Of a DNA stretch of 55,603 nucleotides, positions 37,584 through 45,717 are shown one piece after another. The stretch's first letter is position 1. Each line of letters opens with the position of its first letter. Under the pieces are notes generated by a model, which was not told where the DNA came from, made no database searches, and saw only the letters and a program-made list of their open reading frames with translations. The translations under genes were made by a program, and so were the position numbers. This DNA comes from Bacteroidales bacterium. Lineage in GTDB: Bacteria; Bacteroidota; Bacteroidia; Bacteroidales; GCA-2748055. Location of the stretch: contig JAIPBT010000026.1 in assembly GCA_021738565.1 (NCBI GenBank), forward strand, positions 1 through 55,603, read 5' to 3'.

Positions 37584-40052
37584 ATGCCAAAAGCTCAATT
37601 TATTGATCCCGAGAAAAAAAGAAAACGGGGCGAACTGAAATTCAGTCCGATACCTGTAAATAGCTATGCAAAAACAATTGAGGAGGAAAGGGAGAATTTT
37701 TCTGACGATGACCTGAAGCGGATTTACCATGACATGGCCATCATCAGGGAATTTGAGACCATGCTGAACATGGTGAAGACCACTGGAAAATACAATGGAA
37801 TTGCCTACAACCATCCTGGTCCTGCTCATTTATCCATTGGACAGGAAGCTGCAGCCGTGGGAATGGCCTATTTGCTTGACAAAGATGATTTTATCTTCGG
37901 GTCCCACCGGAGCCATGGCGAAATCCTGGCCAAGGGGCTAAGCGCCATTCATAAACTTGAAACAAAGGAGTTGGAGCAGGTGATGGAACATTTTTTTGGT
38001 GGCGCCATTTACGGCATTATAAAAAAATCCTTCAAGGGTTCGATTCCCCGGCTTGCTGTAAAATTCCTTTTGTATGGTACGCTTGCTGAAATATTTGCCC
38101 GGGAAACAGGTTTTAATAAGGGACTGGGAGGAAGTATGCATGCCTTTTTTACCCCATTTGGCGTATATCCCAACAACGCGATCGTGGGTGGAAGCGGTGA
38201 CATAGCCGTTGGGGCAGCCCTCTTCAAAAAGGTGAACAGGAAGCGTGGAATGGTGGTTGCAAATATTGGTGACGCATCGATGGCCTGTGGTCCCGTCTGG
38301 GAAGGAATTTCTTTTGCTACCATGGACCAGTTCCACCAGCTGTGGGAAGGGGACCAGAAAGGCGGACTGCCACTGATCATTAACATCATGAACAACCAGT
38401 ACGGAATGGGAGGACAGACATGTGGAGAAACAATGGGCTATGAGATTGCCGCAAGGATCGGTGCCGGGGTAAACAGGGATCAGATGCACGCTGAAAGGGT
38501 GGATGGTTACAATCCCCTTGCCGTAATAGATGCATACAGACGCAAGAAAAAGGTCCTGGAGGAAAAAAGAGGTCCTGTATTGCTGGATGTACTTACCTAC
38601 AGGTACAGCGGACATTCTCCTTCAGATGCTTCATCCTACCGTTCAAAAGAAGAAGTTGAGGCCTGGGAAAAACAGGACAGCATCCATGTCTTCGGGGAGG
38701 AGCTGGTCAGCGCTAAGGTTGCCACCACTGAAGAATTGAAGGAGATGAAACAAGAGATCAGGGATACCATGCTGGAAATATTCAAACTTGCCATTGATGA
38801 TGAAATTTCACCGCGTATGGACCTTGCCTCAGAGCCGAATGCCATTGAGCAATTGATGTTGTCAAATGGATCTGTTGAAAAGTTCGATGACAGGGAGGTG
38901 GAAGTTAAACATCCTATGAAAGATAACCCCAGGGTCATACAGATCACCAAAAAAGAACGGTACGCGTACGATAAGAACAACAAACCTTTTTCCGGCATGA
39001 AGCAGTTTCAACTGCGGGACGGGATCTTTGAAGCTGTAATTGACAGGTTTTACAAGGATCCTACCCTGATTGCCTACGGTGAAGAGAACCGTGACTGGGG
39101 AGGCGCATTTGCTGTGTACAGGGGGTTAACAGAGGCGCTTCCGTATCACCGGTTGTTCAATGCATCAATATCTGAAGGCGCCATTGCCGGTACAGCAATA
39201 GGTTATGCCATGTGCGGAGGACGGGTGATCCCGGAGATCATGTATTGTGATTTCCTCGGCAGAAGCGGGGATGAAGTATTCAATCAACTTCCCAAATGGC
39301 AGGCAATGAGTGGAAATATGATCAAAATGCCCGTTGTTTTAAGGGTTTCTGTCGGTTCCAAGTACGGGGCACAACATTCGCAGGACTGGACCTCACTGGT
39401 AGCACATATACCCGGACTGAAAGTTTGTTTTCCGGCAACTCCCTATGATGCAAAGGGACTTATGAATTCAGCGCTGCAGGGAACTGATCCTGTAGTTTAC
39501 TTTGAGAGTCAGCGAATCTATGATGTTGGCGAACGATTCGTAAAGGAAGGCGTACCGGAAGGCTATTATGAAATTCCATTTGGGGAACCCGATATAAAGA
39601 AACAGGGAGAAGACATCACGATACTGACTGTTGGGGCTACACTTTACAGGGTCATGGAAGCAACTGAAATCCTCAGTGAAAAGTACAATATGTCTGCAGA
39701 AGTGATCGATGCAAGGTCATTGGTGCCTTTTAACTACGAACCTGTAATTGAATCTGTAAAAAAGACCGGGAAAATGCTGATCACGGGAGATGCAAGCAGC
39801 AGGGGTTCGTTTTTAAATGACTTTGCCTCAAATATAACCGCGCTGGCATTCGACCATCTCGATGCGCCCCCTGTCGTGGTCGGTTCAAGAAATTGGATCA
39901 CTCCGGCATATGAACTGGAAAATGAGTTTTTTCCGCAGCCTTCCTGGATCATCGATGCGATACATGAGAAAATTGTTCCGCTGAAGGGACACAAACCGGT
40001 CGGCAACTTCACCGATGCTGAACAAATAAGAAGGGGCAAACTTGGAGTTTAA
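37584..40052 (+). CDS. Fused E1 alpha-beta 2-oxoacid dehydrogenase
   Basis: An 822-residue thiamine-diphosphate enzyme joining both E1 subunits. The alpha half (to about 400) has FGSHRSHGEILAKG, GLGGSMHAFF and the ThDP/metal motif running from GDASMACG near 228 to MNNQYGMGGQ near 272. The beta half (from about 475) has AYGEENRDWGGAFAVYRGL, FNASISEGAIAGTAIGYAMC and YFESQRIYDVGERF. It decarboxylates the 2-oxoacid and loads E2. Between HRSHGEILAKG and GGSMHAFF there are about 85 residues (FFGGAIYGIIKKSFKGSIPR…), longer than in a standard alpha subunit. It follows E2 and overlaps the next gene's start by 11 bases. Confidence 0.92.
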   Translation: MPKAQFIDPEKKRKRGELKFSPIPVNSYAKTIEEERENFSDDDLKRIYHDMAIIREFETMLNMVKTTGKYNGIAYNHPGPAHLSIGQEAAAVGMAYLLDKDDFIFGSHRSHGEILAKGLSAIHKLETKELEQVMEHFFGGAIYGIIKKSFKGSIPRLAVKFLLYGTLAEIFARETGFNKGLGGSMHAFFTPFGVYPNNAIVGGSGDIAVGAALFKKVNRKRGMVVANIGDASMACGPVWEGISFATMDQFHQLWEGDQKGGLPLIINIMNNQYGMGGQTCGETMGYEIAARIGAGVNRDQMHAERVDGYNPLAVIDAYRRKKKVLEEKRGPVLLDVLTYRYSGHSPSDASSYRSKEEVEAWEKQDSIHVFGEELVSAKVATTEELKEMKQEIRDTMLEIFKLAIDDEISPRMDLASEPNAIEQLMLSNGSVEKFDDREVEVKHPMKDNPRVIQITKKERYAYDKNNKPFSGMKQFQLRDGIFEAVIDRFYKDPTLIAYGEENRDWGGAFAVYRGLTEALPYHRLFNASISEGAIAGTAIGYAMCGGRVIPEIMYCDFLGRSGDEVFNQLPKWQAMSGNMIKMPVVLRVSVGSKYGAQHSQDWTSLVAHIPGLKVCFPATPYDAKGLMNSALQGTDPVVYFESQRIYDVGERFVKEGVPEGYYEIPFGEPDIKKQGEDITILTVGATLYRVMEATEILSEKYNMSAEVIDARSLVPFNYEPVIESVKKTGKMLITGDASSRGSFLNDFASNITALAFDHLDAPPVVVGSRNWITPAYELENEFFPQPSWIIDAIHEKIVPLKGHKPVGNFTDAEQIRRGKLGV

Positions 40053-40713
40053 TAAGCAAATAAAAGCAGTCATATTCGACCTGGATGGCACCCTCGTTCA
40101 CACCATCGAAGATATTGGTGATGCTGCGAATACACTGTTCAGAAAGCATGGATATCCTGAACATACAACCGCAACATTTGTTAAATGGATTGGAAACGGC
40201 GCAACAAGATTCATAGAGCAGGGTATAGGCGGAGGGATCGATCCGGCAGCCCTTGCAGATTATGTTAAGGAGTTCAAGGATCTCTATAGAAAAAATTACG
40301 CGGTAAAAAGCAGTCTGTTTGATGGGATCGAAAGTTTGCTGGACCTGCTGGCAGAAGAAGATATAAAACTGTCGGTCCTTTCAAACAAACCCCATCACCT
40401 GACAGTAAAGGTTGTTGAGCATTACCTTGGAAAATGGAAGATCGAACCGGTCCTTGGTCAGCGTGATGAGGTTCCGAGAAAACCGGACCCTGCAGCCGCG
40501 CTGGAAATTGCAGGTATGCTCGGAATCGATCCCGGCCAGGTACTGTTCGTGGGAGATTCAATCGGCGATATTAATACAGCTGTTGCTGCAGGAATGATCC
40601 CTATTGGCGTTTCATGGGGATATGGAAAACTTGTTGAGGCAAAAGAGCAAGGATACAAGCTAATAAAAACCCCCGTGGAGTTACTTGAATACATGAATTA
40701 TTTAAACGATTGA
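40042..40713 (+). CDS. gph: Phosphoglycolate phosphatase-like HAD hydrolase
   Basis: A 223-residue HAD-family phosphatase. Motif I has the nucleophile Asp13 and acid Asp15 (VIFDLDGTLVHT), a helical cap follows, then motif II LSNKPHH, motif III Lys in RKPDP and motif IV VLFVGDSIGDINTA. This matches Gph, which removes 2-phosphoglycolate formed from oxidised DNA ends, but other small phosphates are possible. The likely start is TTG 40042, inside the end of the E1 gene, suggesting translational coupling. A direct repeat of 19 bases spans its stop codon. Confidence 0.88.
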   Translation: MEFNKQIKAVIFDLDGTLVHTIEDIGDAANTLFRKHGYPEHTTATFVKWIGNGATRFIEQGIGGGIDPAALADYVKEFKDLYRKNYAVKSSLFDGIESLLDLLAEEDIKLSVLSNKPHHLTVKVVEHYLGKWKIEPVLGQRDEVPRKPDPAAALEIAGMLGIDPGQVLFVGDSIGDINTAVAAGMIPIGVSWGYGKLVEAKEQGYKLIKTPVELLEYMNYLND

Positions 40714-40733
40714 AAATTATTTAAACGAATGAA
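40696..40733 (+). repeat. Tandem 19-bp duplication across the gph stop
   Basis: Two adjoining copies (40696-40714 and 40715-40733) of AATTATTTAAACGATTGAA differ at one base. The first contains the gph stop codon TGA. It marks a recent local duplication. Confidence 0.75.
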
Positions 40734-40785
40734 ACCCTCACGCACTATCGTTCGCAACAGGGAATGAATATAACATGAGGGTTCC
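40731..40785. other. Inverted repeat in the gph-dehydrogenase spacer
   Basis: GAAACCCTCA (40731-40740) pairs with TGAGGGTTCC (40776-40785) with one mismatch around a 35-base loop. No T run follows, so it is not a standard terminator. Its role is unclear. Confidence 0.35.
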
Positions 40786-40864
40786 ACGGTATCAATATCG
40801 AAATTGTCATTTATTTGAGTTAATAATTATTTGAAATACAGACGCTTAACTAAATTATATACTA

Positions 40865-42130
40865 GTGAAAACCAGGGCAGCCCGCCTGTACGGCAAAAAG
40901 GACATACGCTTAGAAGAATTTGAATTGCCAGCGATACAAGAGGACGAAGTCCTTGCAAAGGTAATTACCGACAGCCTTTGCATGTCAAGTTACAAAGCTG
41001 CCACCCAGGGCAAGGATCACAAAAGGATCCCGGATGATATTGACAGGAACCCGGTTATGATCGGACATGAATTTGCCGGGGAGATCATTGAAGTGGGAAG
41101 CAAATGGCAGCAAAAATTCAAGAAGGGTCAGAAATTCAGCATCCAGCCTGCAATTTATTATGAAAATGGTCCACTGGGAGTAATGAGCGCCCCCGGGTAC
41201 ACTTACCGGTACATTGGCGGAGATGCCACCTACGTTGTTGTTCCAATTGATGTACTGGCCCAGGACTGCCTGATGGTCTATGACGGTCCGGGTTATTACC
41301 CCGCATCCCTTGCCGAACCACTGAGCTGTGTCATAGGTGCAATGCATGCCAATTACCATACAAAAGCCGGTAGTTACGAGCATCAAATGGAAATTGTTGA
41401 CGGAGGAAAAATGGCCATACTGGCAGGTGTGGGACCGATGGGACTTGCTGCAATAAATTATGTGCTGAACAGGACAGACAGGAAACCGTCGCTGCTTGTT
41501 GTCACTGATATTGACCAGGTACGGCTCGACCGGGCATCGGACCTGTATACGCCGGAATTTGCAAGTTCAAAAGGCATTGATCTTCGATACGTGAACACAG
41601 GTAAACCTGATGATCCGGTGAAAGAACTTAAAAAAATTTCCGGAAAAGAAGGTTACAACGATGTGTTTGTATTTGCACCCGTTGCACCGGTTGTTGAACA
41701 GGCAGATGCCATCCTCGGATTTGACGGTTGCCTTAACTTCTTTGCAGGTCCCGCTGATCCGGGATTTTCTGCAAAAATGAATTTTTACAATGTACATTAT
41801 GCGTATACCCACATCGTTGGAACTTCAGGAGGAAACATGCAGGATATGAAAGAGGCACTCGATACAATGACAAAAGGACTGGATCCTGCCGGTTTGATTA
41901 CGCACATCGGGGGATTGAATGCAGTTCCTGAAGCTACATTAAAACTTCCGGCTATCCCCGGGGGCAAAAAACTTATCTACACACATCTTGACCTTCCGCT
42001 GACAGCTATAGATGATTTTGAGGAAAAGGGGAAGGACAACGAACTGTTCAGGAACCTTTTTGAAATATGCAAAAGGCACAATGGACTTTGGAGTGTTGAA
42101 GCTGAGGACTACCTGCTCCGATACTGCTGA
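40865..42130 (+). CDS. Zinc-type alcohol dehydrogenase, L-sorbose-1-phosphate reductase-like
   Basis: A 421-residue member of the medium-chain dehydrogenase superfamily. The catalytic fold is seen in RNPVMIGHEFAGEIIEVGSKW, and the Rossmann nucleotide loop near AILAGVGPMGLAAINYV. The overall form resembles L-sorbose-1-phosphate reductase or related polyol-phosphate dehydrogenases. A Cys at DSLCMSSY and the His-Glu pair in IGHEFAG are candidate zinc ligands. It is a single gene after gph with GTG start at 40865; no sugar kinase or PTS gene is adjacent, so the substrate is uncertain. Confidence 0.8.
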   Translation: MKTRAARLYGKKDIRLEEFELPAIQEDEVLAKVITDSLCMSSYKAATQGKDHKRIPDDIDRNPVMIGHEFAGEIIEVGSKWQQKFKKGQKFSIQPAIYYENGPLGVMSAPGYTYRYIGGDATYVVVPIDVLAQDCLMVYDGPGYYPASLAEPLSCVIGAMHANYHTKAGSYEHQMEIVDGGKMAILAGVGPMGLAAINYVLNRTDRKPSLLVVTDIDQVRLDRASDLYTPEFASSKGIDLRYVNTGKPDDPVKELKKISGKEGYNDVFVFAPVAPVVEQADAILGFDGCLNFFAGPADPGFSAKMNFYNVHYAYTHIVGTSGGNMQDMKEALDTMTKGLDPAGLITHIGGLNAVPEATLKLPAIPGGKKLIYTHLDLPLTAIDDFEEKGKDNELFRNLFEICKRHNGLWSVEAEDYLLRYC

Positions 42131-42222
42131 TTCCAAACACATTGGTGAACTGACCGCCTCCCTGAAACAACCAGTTGAAAGCAGGGATTACAGGCATCCC
42201 GTTACCGGCAATGATTATTTAT

Positions 42223-42250
42223 CAATTAGTGCTTGTCAATAAAGTCGAGG
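42223..42250. repeat. Isolated end-B fragment of the inverted-repeat family
   Basis: CAATTAGTGCTTGTCAATAA followed by AGTCGAGG matches end B of the elements at 30093 and 44277. No matching end A was found before truA, so this is a truncated copy. Confidence 0.55.
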
Positions 42251-42301
42251 GTCAGTAAAAGAATAAGAACCGGAAAGGAATAATTTCGAAGGGATCAGTA
42301 C

Positions 42302-43036
42302 TCAATAACCGATATCAACAAGGAACAATCCCCGGGCCTCAGCACTCATTCCGGCATTGTTGCGGTCCCTGGATTCGATGATCTCCCTGAACGCTTCGAG
42401 GCTCAGTTTATGTTTCCCTATCTCCAGCATGGTGCCTACAATGGAGCGTACCATGTTCCTCAGAAACCTGTCTGCCCTAATATCAAATTCCCACCCCTCC
42501 GCATACGCTGTCCATTTCGCATCATGGATCATACAATTGTTGTTCTTTACATCCGTGTGAAGCTTGCTGAAGCTGGTGAAATCGGTGTATTCCCTGAGAA
42601 TGCTGCAGGCGCTGTTCATCAGGTCAAGATCAAGTTTTCCGAAATAATAATAGCAATACTTCCTGTTAAAAACCGGTTTCGTATTGCATATCCTGTAGCT
42701 GTATTGCCGGTATTTGGCAGAATACCTTGCATGCATGTGGTCCTCCACTTTTCGGATCGAATGTATGGCAATATCATCGGGCAAAAAACTGTTCAACCTG
42801 AACAACAGCTGTTGGTCAGTCTCAATATCTCCCCGCCGACTGTCAAAATGCGCAATAAAAAAAGAGGCATGCACACCTGTATCGGTTCTCCCAGCGCCCA
42901 CAATTGAAACATTTTCCTTAAGGAGCAAACCAAATGCCTTTTCAAGCGTTTCCTGGATGGTTTGCGCATTGGGCTGTGTCTGCCAGCCATGGTAGTTCGA
43001 GCCGTCAAAGGATAATTGAGTAAAGTACCTTGCCAT
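42302..43036 (-). CDS. truA: tRNA pseudouridine(38-40) synthase
   Basis: TruA converts uridines 38-40 of the anticodon arm to pseudouridine. The 244-residue protein has the catalytic Asp52 in VGAGRTDTGVHAS, the N-terminal LSFDGSNYHGWQTQPN, and the C-terminal RADRFLRNMVRSIVGTMLEI with GLFLVDIGY. All family parts are present. It is a single reverse-strand gene, divergent from the MoxR/Bat operon. Confidence 0.96.
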   Translation of the reverse strand: MARYFTQLSFDGSNYHGWQTQPNAQTIQETLEKAFGLLLKENVSIVGAGRTDTGVHASFFIAHFDSRRGDIETDQQLLFRLNSFLPDDIAIHSIRKVEDHMHARYSAKYRQYSYRICNTKPVFNRKYCYYYFGKLDLDLMNSACSILREYTDFTSFSKLHTDVKNNNCMIHDAKWTAYAEGWEFDIRADRFLRNMVRSIVGTMLEIGKHKLSLEAFREIIESRDRNNAGMSAEARGLFLVDIGY

Positions 43037-43210
43037 AAAAATATTTGTTGTACATCTTTCTTAGTAGGCAGTGAATTTACTAAATATTGGTAAATTGAAC
43101 CGTCGGTGCACCATCATTCATTTATTCCACAACAATTTAAAGCATCATTCCAACTGTGCAACCTTAACAATTTTTAACAAGACTTATAAAGAATTAAAAC
43201 TTTACAACAC

Positions 43211-43218
43211 TATTTTTG
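43211..43218 (+). promoter_or_regulatory. -7 element of the MoxR/Bat operon
   Basis: TATTTTTG is an exact TAnnTTTG match 32 bases before the chosen moxR ATG (43251). No clear -33. It argues against the longer upstream open frame as coding. Confidence 0.5.
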
Positions 43219-43250
43219 TATTCCTGAAAACCAGGCAAAAAAATATCTCT

Positions 43251-44246
43251 ATGAACGAAACAGTGAACATCAAGGAATTAAATGAAAAGATAAAGAAGGA
43301 AAGTGAATTCGTCGACATGGTAACCCTGGAAATGTCCAGGGTAATTGTAGGACAGAAAAACCTTGTGGAAAGATTGCTGATCGGCTTGTTATCGGATGGT
43401 CATATTCTGCTGGAAGGTGTACCTGGATTAGCTAAAACCCTTGCTATCAGTACCCTGGCAAATATTATCGATGCAAAATTCAGCCGGATACAGTTCACTC
43501 CAGACCTGCTTCCTGCTGACCTGACAGGTACCATGATCTACAGTCAGAAAAAGGAGGAGTTCCTTGTTAAGAAAGGACCCATATTTGCCAATTTCATTCT
43601 TGCAGACGAGATAAACAGGTCTCCCGCAAAGGTTCAGAGTGCACTCCTGGAATCAATGCAGGAAAAACAGGTTACCATTGGTGAAAACACCTATCCGCTT
43701 GAACAGCCATTCCTGGTGCTGGCGACACAAAATCCCATTGAGCAGGAAGGCACGTATCCGCTTCCTGAAGCACAGGTGGACAGGTTTATGCTGAAGGTAA
43801 TTGTCGGATATCCTGAAAAAGAGGAGGAGCGTCTGATCATCAGGGAGAATCTTGGGAAGGTATTTCCATCACCCAATACGATCCTGAAGCCATCAGACAT
43901 TCTGAAAGCACGCGAAGTTGTTAAAGAGGTCTACATGGATGAAAAAATCGAGAATTATATACTTGATATTGTTTTCGCTACCCGTTTCCCGGACAAAGCC
44001 GGTTTGCCTCAATATACATCAATGATACAATATGGAGGGTCCCCGCGTGCAAGCATCAACCTTGCCAGGTCTGCGAAAGCCTATGCATTCATCAGGCGCA
44101 GGGGATATGTTGTTCCGGAGGATGTAAGGGCAGTTTGCCATGATGTTCTGAGGCACAGAATCGGTTTAACCTACGAAGCGGAAGCGGAGAATATCACTTC
44201 AGAGCACATCATTTCAGAGATATTGAACAACGTGGAAGTTCCTTAA
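43251..44246 (+). CDS. moxR: MoxR-family AAA+ ATPase
   Basis: A 331-residue AAA+ ATPase thought to act as a chaperone that activates von Willebrand (VWA) domain proteins. Walker A is GVPGLAKT at 56-63, Walker B ILADEINRSP, sensor ATQNPIEQEGTYPLPEAQ and the second region GSPRASINLARSAKAYA. ATG 43251 is preferred over the upstream open frame from 43071, whose translation is not family-like and which crosses the promoter. It heads the Bat operon; the next ORF starts two bases after its stop. Bat proteins in Bacteroidota have been linked to oxygen tolerance and envelope function. Confidence 0.95.
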   Translation: MNETVNIKELNEKIKKESEFVDMVTLEMSRVIVGQKNLVERLLIGLLSDGHILLEGVPGLAKTLAISTLANIIDAKFSRIQFTPDLLPADLTGTMIYSQKKEEFLVKKGPIFANFILADEINRSPAKVQSALLESMQEKQVTIGENTYPLEQPFLVLATQNPIEQEGTYPLPEAQVDRFMLKVIVGYPEKEEERLIIRENLGKVFPSPNTILKPSDILKAREVVKEVYMDEKIENYILDIVFATRFPDKAGLPQYTSMIQYGGSPRASINLARSAKAYAFIRRRGYVVPEDVRAVCHDVLRHRIGLTYEAEAENITSEHIISEILNNVEVP

Positions 44247-44248
44247 AA

Positions 44249-44821
44249 ATGACGATCAAAGCCATCCTTTTAAGCATAATTTGTGTTTGTCAATACAGTC
44301 CGGTGGATGGATCAGAATGTTCGTTTGCAAGGCCTGTGAAGTTGGGAAATGCGGAGTCCCGACAATTTTTTCGGGATGAGCAATTTACCGACGAGCGTAA
44401 CGCAGCAAACGGACATTATGGACAGACACTAATTATACTGGTTGCGGTTGATGGCAGCCAGGAAAGTCAGGGATCCTTCATCGGGTTGACAAAACCGGAA
44501 GTGAAGCAATTGCTTAAAAAGGATTACCAGGGATTCAAACCCGACAGAAGAGTAATCAAACAGAAATTCAATTATCTGAAATATATAAACAGCAACGAGA
44601 CGATTACATGGATTCTGTACTTTAAAGAAAATGACATTTGCAGTTCCACGAAAAAAATATGTGATTATGCTGAATACGATTTCGTCCTGGATGAACTCAA
44701 CGCGAAGTATGAAAGTGCCGGAGAAATGGAATGGAAATATAAACACGAGGGGAATGTATACTCAATAAAGGTTACAGAACTGGATTGGTATTTTGTAGTG
44801 CGGGAGACCATGATGGAATGA
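44249..44821 (+). CDS. Bat-operon protein of unknown function, carrying an inserted repeat
   Basis: The frame is 190 codons long. Its last 125 residues look like an ordinary small exported protein (GSFIGLTKPEVKQLLKKDYQ, ITWILYFKENDICSST, DFVLDELNAKYESAGEMEWK). The first part, however, is mostly encoded by a 159-bp inverted-repeat element (44277-44435). Removing it joins MTIKAILLSI directly to LVAVDGSQES, giving a plausible signal peptide for the native gene. Because 159 is divisible by three, the frame stays open, with 53 extra codons. Whether the long form is still exported is doubtful. The stop overlaps the start of the DUF58 gene (ATGA), so the gene remains part of the operon. No family is recognised. 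Confidence 0.7.
   Translation: MTIKAILLSIICVCQYSPVDGSECSFARPVKLGNAESRQFFRDEQFTDERNAANGHYGQTLIILVAVDGSQESQGSFIGLTKPEVKQLLKKDYQGFKPDRRVIKQKFNYLKYINSNETITWILYFKENDICSSTKKICDYAEYDFVLDELNAKYESAGEMEWKYKHEGNVYSIKVTELDWYFVVRETMME
44277..44435. repeat. 159-bp inverted-repeat element inside a coding sequence
   Basis: The left end (B) reads TAATTTGTGTTTGTCAATAC and the right end (A), on the other strand, TAATTAGTGTCTGTCCATAA. The interior has a TCCCGA…TCGGGA hairpin (44357-44376) and GCTGCGTTACGCTCG on the minus strand, close to sequence in the element at 4387. It fits in the signal-peptide codons of the host gene and does not break the frame. Confidence 0.7.
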
Positions 44822-45717
44822 CAGTGTTAAAACAATATAAGCAGGATATGGAGCATGCTGATCTGCTAAAAAAAGTAAGGAAAATTGAAATAAAGTCACG
44901 CGGACTCACCAACCAGGTGTTCGCTGGTCAATACCACAGCGCTTTCAAGGGGAAAGGGATGACTTTCTCCGAAGTGCGGGAATACCAGTATGGTGATGAT
45001 GTGCGCTCCATAGACTGGAATGTAACGGCACGTCTCAACCATCCATACGTTAAGATACATGAAGAGGAGAGGGAGCTTACAGTAATGCTTCTCATCGATG
45101 TCAGCGGATCGGGAGATTATGGAACAAAATCACAGTTAAAGCGTGACCTGATCACTGAAGTGTCAGCCGTACTTTCCTTTTCAGCCATAGAAAACAATGA
45201 CAAAATAGGTGTCATACTTTTCAGCGACCAGGTTGAAAAATTCATCCCCCCGCAGAAAGGAAGAAAACACATATTGCGTATCATCAGGGAATTGCTCGAA
45301 TTCAAACCGCGACACACAGGTACAGATATTTCAGACAGCCTGCGTTACCTAACGAATGTAATCAAGAAGCGATGCACTGCCTTTGTAATATCAGATTTCA
45401 GGGATACCGGATATGCACGGTCCCTGCAAATCGCCAACAACAAACATGATGTGGTCGCTTTGCATGTATACGACAGAAGGGAACAGGAATTACCCAAAGT
45501 CGGCCTTATCAGGATCCGGAACAGGGAAACGGGAGGTGAGCGATGGGTTGACACAGGATTGAAAAGAGTGAGGGAGGACTACCATCTCAAATGGAGCAGC
45601 CACCTTGACATGATGCAGGAGATATTCAGGAAAGCAGGGGTGGACAGTGTGGACCTGCAAACAGGGGCAGACTATGTGCAACCCCTTATTAAGTTGTTCA
45701 AGAGAAGAGGTCAATAA
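44818..45717 (+). CDS. DUF58 VWA-like protein
   Basis: A 299-residue protein. The first half carries the DUF58 signature (IEIKSRGLTNQVFAGQYHSA, REYQYGDDVRSIDWNVTARL) and the second half is a VWA-like fold with the metal-site motif LLIDVSGSGDYG and FVISDFRDTGY. It is a standard partner of MoxR, whose ATPase probably remodels it. ATG 44818 overlaps the upstream stop. Its own TAA shares a base with the next ATG, a sign of coupled translation. Confidence 0.93.
   Translation: MTVLKQYKQDMEHADLLKKVRKIEIKSRGLTNQVFAGQYHSAFKGKGMTFSEVREYQYGDDVRSIDWNVTARLNHPYVKIHEEERELTVMLLIDVSGSGDYGTKSQLKRDLITEVSAVLSFSAIENNDKIGVILFSDQVEKFIPPQKGRKHILRIIRELLEFKPRHTGTDISDSLRYLTNVIKKRCTAFVISDFRDTGYARSLQIANNKHDVVALHVYDRREQELPKVGLIRIRNRETGGERWVDTGLKRVREDYHLKWSSHLDMMQEIFRKAGVDSVDLQTGADYVQPLIKLFKRRGQ

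Noticed and set aside
42410-42907. A 165-codon forward open frame opposite truA
   Set aside because: Antisense to a complete truA with its catalytic motif; composition and content are not protein-like.
43071-43250. N-terminal extension of moxR by 60 codons
   Set aside because: The extension crosses a good -7 element, has no family similarity and is divergent from truA promoter sequence.
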